NCBI RefSeq assembly: GCF_000143415.4
Contig: NW_003314292.1
Location: 536,829-600,828, forward strand
DNA: 64,000 nt
DNA from: Selaginella moellendorffii
Lineage: Eukaryota > Streptophyta > Lycopodiopsida > Selaginellales > Selaginellaceae
Direction: 5' to 3'
Shown: positions 57,401 to 64,000 of the stretch, piece after piece
How positions within the stretch are numbered: position 1 is the first letter of the stretch
How the letters are laid out: every line of letters starts with the position of its first letter
Program-made: the position numbers and the translations under genes
Notes under the pieces: generated by a model
The model's database searches: none
What the model was told of the DNA's origin: nothing
The model's input: the letters and a program-made list of their open reading frames with translations, nothing else

Positions 57401-57692
57401 AGGTGTCGTTAAAGAAGCGAAGACGCTGCAAAACTAAACCTGTCCCATTTTTTTCCGAACTTGAAATGGAGGCTTTAATTCCAGTGGTGATATACTTGTC
57501 ATCCGGCGTCCATTCGATACCATTTTCATCCCTGTGAGTGTCATAAGCTCCACAGTCAAGGCTCAGAAATCCTGCAAAAACAATCTTCAGATTGACCCTT
57601 ATGCAATACTACTGACCTGGTTGGGCTGAGACGTAAATCTTTGCAAGGAAGCCAACTGTGAGAAGGAGAAGGAGATAATCTGTCGACCACAT
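54419..57692 (-). CDS. Malectin-like LRR receptor-like Ser/Thr kinase (LRR-I/At1g67720 type)
   Basis: Model of 14 exons, 862 residues, minus strand: 57692-57617, 57571-57022, 56971-56460, 56401-56269, 56215-56144, 56088-56020, 55964-55905, 55851-55694, 55630-55428, 55378-55249, 55202-55137, 55091-54902, 54841-54709, 54655-54419. Phases all agree. A signal peptide (residues 1-23) is followed by a malectin-like domain starting FLSLDCGA (about 27-370). The linker [18 protein letters not shown] (about 400) precedes about three LRRs in separate 60-72-nt exons ([28 protein letters not shown]). A membrane helix lies at about 501-523. The kinase spans about 565-840, with [34 protein letters not shown] and GTPGYLDPE. 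It is an RD kinase and should be active. It would sense extracellular cues at the plasma membrane. No break is seen. Confidence 0.93.
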
Positions 57693-58079
57693 TTCCTTAG
57701 ACAAGAAGATATCACAAACCGCTCAATTCTTTCAGCTAGACCTCTCAAATAGCTGAAGTTCCAGAGCAAGAACGTATGAACTACGCTAGCTTGACACCTG
57801 CTTACAAAGCTAATGGAGTGATAACCCTGTATGATAGCAACTTTACTTTGCAACTTTGATTTTTCCCTTGTCCGATGGGAAAAATCTGATTCAAAGTCGA
57901 CTATACGATCCAGAGATCCAGTCTTTAACACGTGTTTCAAACTACATCCACAATCACGGCAAAACCCAATATTGCTTGAAACATATCATCGTCGTTGTTA
58001 TCGATCAAGGAACTGTGTGATCAATGGGGGTGTAGAAGAATCGCTCACACCCAAAAGAATTTCTCGTACGTCGTATCTA
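57693..58079. other. Spacer between LRR kinase and peptidase genes, holding an oxidase relic
   Basis: It should contain the LRR kinase promoter and the 3' end of the peptidase gene, both minus strand. It includes a short oxidase-derived fragment (57866-57911). Nothing else is recognised. Confidence 0.6.
57866..57911 (+). pseudogene. Tiny relic of the multicopper oxidase coding sequence
   Basis: cttgtccgatgggaaaa (57867-57883) and agtcgactatacgatcc (57895-57911) match oxidase positions around 51964-51981 and 52011-52026. The intervening stretch is shortened. The same order and orientation make common origin more likely than chance. Confidence 0.6.
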
Positions 58080-59151
58080 TCACGACTGCGTCGCCGTGCC
58101 ACTGCCACCAATGCCGTGCCTTTCCATCACTCTCCGCGCGGCAAGAGCCGCCGCCTCGCTGGCTCGCAGCCCTCCCGCGGCCATGAGCGCAGTAAACTCG
58201 CGAGTGATCTCCTCCTGGACTTTGGCTCTCGCGTCCTCCATCTTGGTGGCGGCGGCTTTCTTCCGTCCAGCTCTTCCCTCATCGCCGCGAGAAGCCACCT
58301 TAGCCGTCTTGACTGCTCGCGAAGAGCGCATCCTCTGGAGCTCTAGATCTTCGTCTTCGGGTATGGTGGTGGTGAGGCACTCTTCCTTGGCACGTCTGGC
58401 CATCGCTACACGCTGTGGCGTCCCCGTCGCCTCTGCTAGTTCAGGCACTTGCGGGACCCCTCCATATCTCAGGGTGGTCTCCATTTGCTGGATCATCGGC
58501 TCTAAGAGAATCAAACAGTCAGCGAAGAAAAAGATCCACAAAAGCAAAAACAAAATTGGCACTCACGGAGCAAGTATCCCATGGGAGTGGTGATCACGTC
58601 TTGAGGCAGCCGCAAAATGTAGTCCGGGATGTCCACTCCGAGCAGAAACTGCGCCACCTCGTTGCTAAAGTTGTTGCAATTGTGCGACAGGATGCTGTAA
58701 GTCTGGACCGTGTAGCGGGGACTGATCTCCCTGAGGTAATCCTCAAACACCTCCTTTGGCACTTGAGTTCTTCCAAGCTCGACCGTGTTCACGGGACGGC
58801 CGTAGGGCGTGCGCCCCGGATTGCTGGTCGTGATTCCACCGCTGTAGTAGTACTCGGTGCCATAGACCACCACCGAAGTGTGCCTGTGAAGAAAAACACT
58901 TGGAACTATAAGCTTGGAAGTTATTGGGGATCTTTGAGCTAACGAGGGAAATTTGCCCGTGACATACCAGATGCCCTCGATCGCTGCCCCGAGCAGCGAA
59001 GTCGAGAGCTGCCGCGCCAGGCCCTGGCTCAGGTCGTAGACGTAGAGAACCACGGAATGCGAGGCCTACAACGCGAGATTTCGGCGATCAGCGCAAGAAA
59101 ATCCTCGATCGATCGATCGCGGAATCGACATACCTCGCCGTCGGCAGCCAT
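58080..59151 (-). CDS. PPPDE (DeSI-like) thiol peptidase
   Basis: Four exons on the minus strand, 59151-59134, 59065-58968, 58883-58567 and 58501-58080; 284 residues, phases consistent. The PPPDE fold removes ubiquitin or SUMO-like modifiers. Seen: VVLYVYDLSQGLARQLSTSL (about residues 10-29), the catalytic His in IWHTSVVVYGTEYYYSGGI (about 40), and the catalytic Cys in SHNCNNFSNEVAQFLLG (about 104). IPDYILRLPQDVITTPMG follows. The C-terminal 140 residues are charged and probably unstructured, with an Ala-rich helix near the end. Exon 1 codes only MAADGE. The exact modifier is not predictable from sequence. Confidence 0.93.
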
Positions 59152-59918
59152 TCCAAAGCACCCCGCGTGAATCGCTCGCGCGCAACGCTTCCTCTCCTCT
59201 TCGTTCTTCGCCTTAAACCCTAATCTCACGCGCTTGAAAGCTTCTAGGTCATTCCATGTTGGCGTCTAGAACGTTCGTTAGAATATTCCGTATTTTGGTA
59301 CCGTTGGTACGGATGGGCAGTCCGTACGGCCCGCGTGCGCTCATGATAGCATCTGCACATGTCAAGTGCCCAGCATATTCGCTTTCTTTGCTGTGGCTTG
59401 CAGGGAATCGTTTGATATTTCTTGGCCTTGTTTCGTTATCACACGCTCCATTATACTATTGTAGTTCCTCAAAGGATAAAGATCAGGAATTTACTAATGG
59501 AGTTTTTTCTATTTTACTGTGCTTGAATGGGAGAACTTGAGTGAGAATTGTTAAAACTCTTTCTCTTAGATACATGGTTGGCGGGGAACCTTTTATTAAT
59601 TTGGTAATTAGCGAAATAATCAAGTTAGAGTGTCCAACGAAAATGTTGTTAGGTGGCTATCTACAATATTTATAGTTATACGGTCACTCACATATGAAGC
59701 GGTCGATCACCAATGTGAGCTTGTGTGTCTTGGATGATCTTCTCGCAAGCGGCTGTACGTACTGCAGTAGTAGAATAGAGAACGTTGGGCGTAGACATAG
59801 CTAAATCGAATGATCGAATGCTCGAAGTCTTGATCTAACGTACATAATCTATATACGTACTTGGAGAGGTGACGTGCGCGTTAACGTCGCTGAAAGATCT
59901 ATGATAGATTGATCCTGT
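59152..59918. other. Intergenic spacer upstream of the peptidase gene
   Basis: About 770 bp between the peptidase start and the bHLH stop, both on the minus strand. It holds the peptidase promoter and bHLH 3' untranslated region. No further gene, RNA or repeat is recognised. Confidence 0.6.
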
Positions 59919-62900
59919 TCATTTGGCGGAGCCGCCACCTCCAGCGGCACCACCACCAGCAACGCCACCACCGCCACCCCCTCCCCCAATGTTCGGAGTC
60001 CAAAAATCGGCACCATTGTCATTGGCAACCTGGAGTGTGCAGGAGATTGGAACCAGGCAAAGCCCTCGGCTCCTCAAATCCTGCCTTGGCTCGTCGTTGT
60101 CTCTGGATTTGTTCGATGCATCGGAAGAACTCATCGCCCAAGACGAGGATGATCCTTTCATCGCACCCTCCACCACCTGCAAGTTGTGGTGAAAGCCACA
60201 CATTAATTAGTATATATTGGAAATTCTATCCCGTATCGATCAACCAGGAATCGATCTATATGCATTGATCAACTTGACAAAAGCATCTTTCTAAATGCTT
60301 TAGAAAACCCATGCCGCTACTGACCGCTGCCAAGCAATCGAGACAGGAAAGATGCTGCCATGATTCTAACACACAGCTCGCAGTAGTGAGACAGAAGGGA
60401 CGAGAAGTAAGAAGAGAACTCTTGCAGCAGAGAATTAGAGTAGTTTGGCAATCTATAGCGTTTGTAAACTTTATCTTTTGATAACGAGGGAAGAAATTTA
60501 GAAGAGAGAATAAAAGAGAGAGAGAGCGGGAGAGAGATAAAGCTGCGAAAGAGAAAAGAGTACGAGAGCGACGAGGGCTGATCAATCACTTACATTGGGC
60601 CTCCCCGGGACTCCAGCGCCTGCAACTGCGTTCTTCATGTACGGTGTGCTTAGAACCTGGCAGCATGTGAACAAAACAGTTGTACGGTCAGGCCCAGTTT
60701 CCAGAGCTTGGGAGCAGCAAGAGAATGCAATCATCCCATCCACCAAAGCTTGGGCTGCTTGATTCGATGCAGCCTCACACAGGCAGACGTCTGGATCATT
60801 CACAGGCAGCCCAGCAGGCAGATTTAAGCATTCTTTTCCTCTCTTTTCTATACTTTTTTCTTTCTTTTGTGATTGCTTGTTTGTCTCTCAAGCAGTAAGA
60901 CAAACAAGCAGTAACACGGTGCCAGGAGATGGAAGATGTATAAACAGGCAGTAAGACACACAGACACACGTGATACAATGATCAAACCCACAGAAGCAAA
61001 TAGCTGTGATATGCAATGATCCCGGAGGTAAGCTCCTTCACTTGGGGATGTGTTTAAAGTAATCTGGGACATTACCTGGACTTGTTCGTGCAGGAACTTA
61101 ATGTAGCCTATGGCCTCCAGAAGGACAGAAGCAGTGTCAGTCTGAGAGAAAACACCCATCAGCCTTGAATCCAGCGAAAAAAATCCACAGCCAAGTAAAG
61201 AATTTCGAGGGAGTTTTTATCCACACCTTTCCAAATGGAGCCACTAGCTGCTGGAGTGCTGTGATCCGTTCACCCAGTTTCTCCTTCCGCACCTGCAAAA
61301 CGAATGTGGTGGCCTGTTCATCAAACTCTCAGTTCACAAGGTTTCTTTTGTGGAAAAACAAAAGGTAGCAACTTAAAAAAGAAAAACAAAAGAGAAGATT
61401 ATGAAAGAGAAAAGCAAAGGAGAACAGAACAGAGAGAAGGAAAGAAATTCACCTTGAAAGGTAAAGTTGGAGCTGCCTGCTGCTGCTGCTGCTCTATCCT
61501 TGGCCTCTTGAAGAATGTCTCTGGATGATCGCTGCTGCTGTTTGATCCTCGCTTTGAAACAGGCTCGGACGACAAAACCTCTCGGCTTTCATCCATCTAT
61601 ATCATGTAGAAAACGAACAACAACAACTTAGCAAAGAGATCATCCAGCTAGGTAAAGTTGCACTACTCGAGTTCCGCTTGAACACACAGACAAGCAGCAA
61701 GGAAAGGAAAGAGAAAATTAAAGTTCATGCATGATCATATCTATGATTCTCTTCTTTTTCTCCTCTCCTTTTGAAAAATGATCCTTGCAGTGCAGTGATA
61801 GAAGTTTCAAGAACAAGAGCAAGAAGAACAAGAAGCCTTGACAAGAAGAGAAGAAAAAAGAAGATAAGTGTCTAAAGTTTTGTGTGGTGGCTTACCAAGT
61901 GTTTGCTGGCATGAGAATCTTTGCTGTCATGCGAATGTTGTGAGGTGATTCCCGAGCTGTGCTGGGACATGGAGCAGCTTTGTTCTCTCTGCTGCTGCTG
62001 GCCTTTGCTGTTCGAGTACAAAGCTGGCTCGGCTTTCGGGCTCACATAGTTTCCAAAAGACCTCGAACCGGATCCAAACAGGTTTCCACCACGCTTCGAA
62101 GTTGAGGGAAGAACTTGCGAGAGCATGGCTGGTAATCTGCTAGAGTGAGCTCCCCATCTGCTAGGGCTGGGCACCTCGCTGCTCATCATGACGTTGTTTG
62201 GATTTGGAATCGTCGGTGGTGGTGGAAGCATCGAGTGCTGCTGCTGCTGCTGCTGCTGTTGGGTGATGAGGAACTGTGCATCCATCTCTTGCTTGATCTT
62301 GCTCCTGCCTCCAATGAGTTGGGAGCCTCCAAAACCGTCCAGGCTGCTGGTAACTGCTGCTGCTCTCGATGACCAATTGGTGCTCGAATCCATGTTTAAG
62401 TGATGGCCCGGCAGCGAGAATTGCTGCTGCTGCTGCTTGATCATCATGTCGTCAATGCTTTCGAATCCAGAAGCAGCGGCCGAGCTCTTGAGAGGACTAA
62501 ACTCGGGCCACGGCTCTGACACGGCCTTGTTCAAGAGCTTCATGCTGGAGAAGAAGGCCTCGTTGTCAAGGCTAGCTTCCTCATTCCCGGAGCTCCCTCT
62601 GTGCAGACACAAACAAAGAGAATTTAGTTCCCCACGATACGTCCGCAAATCACGGCATGGCTAACGTAAGAAAGAAATAGCAAGAGATTTCGTACATGAG
62701 AATGGAGCCCCATGAAGCTGGATTGCCGGAAATCTGATCGGGATCCACCAGGGTGGTGTTCATGGTGGAGGTGAAATCGCTGTGCTCGATCGCCATATGG
62801 TGGCTGGGGAGCTGCTCGTTCACTTCTGGAGCCGTGGGGAGGCAACCCAATTGTCCCGGCGACCAGTCTCCACCTTCGAGATCCGGCAAGCCTTGGGTGG

Positions 62901-63477
62901 ATCCAGCGGTCTGGTTCCAGTTCACGGCTGGGAGCTGATCATCCTGATCTCGCCCGCTCCACCATGATGAGACTGCCGTGCCGCTGCTCGTGACCGGTGG
63001 CGCGGTGGAGCTCAAACTGGACGAAGTTGGAAGCGCGTTCTCTAAGTTGTCACCCATGAAGGAATTAGAAGCAGCACCATTCAAGATCTCGGACCAGCTG
63101 CAAGAAGAGAGCACACGATCAGTAAGAATTCTCTCACACGGCAATCGGATAAGACTATGGAACACTGTGCGGTATAGTGTTTCAAGAACTTACACCGAGG
63201 AATGGATGGCTTGTGGTGGTGGAGCTTGTATGGATGTGGAACATTCAAGATTGGTGGTGGTGGTGGTGGTGGTGCTGTTCGTCGAGGAGCCTTCGGAATT
63301 GAGAGGGCTGTGAGCGACGCTAGCGCAAGCTGTTGCTGCTGATTTCTGCTGTGGATTGCTGGATGCAGATGTGGTGGACGAGAGCAGCAGCTGAGACAGA
63401 TTGACGGCCGCAATTGCTGATTCTGCTCCTGAAAACGGGAACGCATTCAGCAGCCGGCTATCTGCGTGATGCAACAT
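59919..63477 (-). CDS. bHLH transcription factor (bHLH112/bHLH68-like, group X)
   Basis: Eight exons on the minus strand, 63477-63194, 63097-62696, 62598-61896, 61596-61453, 61292-61227, 61141-61076, 60656-60594 and 60176-59919; 661 residues, phases consistent. The ATG at 63477 is the first in frame. The N-terminal two thirds are Ser/Gln/Thr-rich, with poly-Gln runs from CAG repeats (61480s, 62235-62258) and [13 protein letters not shown] near the start. The bHLH region is divided over exons 5-7: [40 protein letters not shown], and [14 protein letters not shown]. It ends with the group's [18 protein letters not shown] and WTP, then a Gly-rich tail. The basic region lacks the usual His-Glu-Arg, as in this group, so binding may be non-E-box. 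It acts in the nucleus; Arabidopsis relatives function in stress and root development. Confidence 0.94.
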
Positions 63478-64000
63478 CGAGGCGGCGGCGCGAGATCTCT
63501 CGAGAAACACTACTCCGGAGAAGAAAGAGGAGAGTTATAAGTCTTGCTATCGACTGCATCAACCCTTCCCCTCCTCCTAAGAAAGAAAGAAGAAAACGAT
63601 TTTTCTTTGTGGCGAGCCGGGGCCACGGGTCTTGACAAGAGGAAGATCTCCAAACGTCTCCCACCAAGGAGAATTGTTAGAATATATAGCGTGGAGATCG
63701 AACGGGAATTCCTCCCTGGCGCGTTTAGTAACGACAACACAAGAGATTCTTCATTAGCGCTGGAAGAAGAAGAGTGAGAATTTGTAAAATGCGATTGCCA
63801 AACTGGATCCAGCGAGTGATCCCTGCGCTCCACAAATCCAAATAAAATTCTGGGCTTTGACCGGGGCAATCTTTGGAGCGAGACGAACGAGCTCTCTCCC
63901 GAGCAACAAAACAAAGAAGAAGAGGAGTCAACCCAGGCCAATGAGTATATATATGTAGTTATAGTTATCCCAGCATGAATGGGCCATGGATGCCCATGCC
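63478..64000 (-). promoter_or_regulatory. 5' flank and leader of the bHLH gene
   Basis: A TATATATA stretch at 63946-63954 lies about 470 bp before the start codon on the minus strand and could be the TATA box, implying a leader of about 430 bp. Short frames here are not supported as genes. Confidence 0.45.

Noticed and set aside
1-64000. CRISPR arrays, bacterial operons, rRNA genes or phage
   Set aside because: None seen. Spliced plant genes and plant transposons fill the window, and the repeats do not show regular spacer structure.

Overview
This is nuclear DNA from a plant. Clear plant-type genes are present: G-type lectin and malectin/LRR receptor kinases, a group S-like bZIP, a group X-like bHLH, an LPR-type multicopper oxidase and a plant-type L-cysteine desulfhydrase. 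Genes are packed closely and most introns are 44-60 nt. That intron size, together with the gene content and the LTR-retrotransposon and hAT debris, suggests a lycophyte of the Selaginella type. The species is an inference from gene style; I could not run a search. All gene models were built by hand from splice signals, reading phase and family conservation.

Layout. 1-4482: 5' half of a decayed Ty3/gypsy retrotransposon on the minus strand, with one candidate LTR. 4483-7650: AT-rich then GC-richer sequence without a recognisable gene. 7667-9240: a short COPT/Ctr copper transporter gene between two inverted copies of its upstream sequence, followed by a broken second copy. 9240-12900: AT-rich intergenic DNA with MITE-like repeats, a kinase relic and a tRNA/SINE-like stretch. 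12900-15223: bZIP gene with a long leader. 15809-17093 (minus): hnRNP F/H-type quasi-RRM protein, divergent from REV3 (17273-23419), the catalytic subunit of DNA polymerase zeta, resolved into 21 exons. 23624-24641: frameshifted archaeal-type (STAND/AAA+) ATPase relic. 25256-28436: UTP14, a small-subunit processome protein, in 9 exons. 28993-30303: L-cysteine desulfhydrase.

30157-53625 is a complex tandem duplication. The ancestral order was [desulfhydrase 3' end] - [G-lectin receptor kinase(s)] - [LPR-like multicopper oxidase]. Unit 1 (30157-44717) holds receptor kinase copy A, which is mosaic and has a nonsense codon, and a truncated oxidase copy. That oxidase copy is split from its promoter by a 9.5-kb nest of transposons (33985-43511: Ty3/gypsy minus, hAT, chromovirus plus). 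Unit 2 (44718-53625) starts in the middle of the desulfhydrase coding region and holds intact kinases B and C and the intact oxidase. Kinase C and the oxidase are divergent and share a 165-bp promoter.

53790-64000, all minus strand: a second ATPase relic, a 14-exon malectin-like LRR receptor kinase, a PPPDE/DeSI-type deubiquitinase-like peptidase, and an 8-exon bHLH transcription factor. Housekeeping functions present are translesion DNA synthesis (REV3) and 18S rRNA maturation (UTP14). The accessory theme is cell-surface sensing kinases next to copper enzymes. I found no operon-like pathway, CRISPR array or evident new multi-gene system. The most informative unusual features are the duplication history, a GC-AG intron that splits the catalytic motif of REV3, and the repeated ATPase relics.
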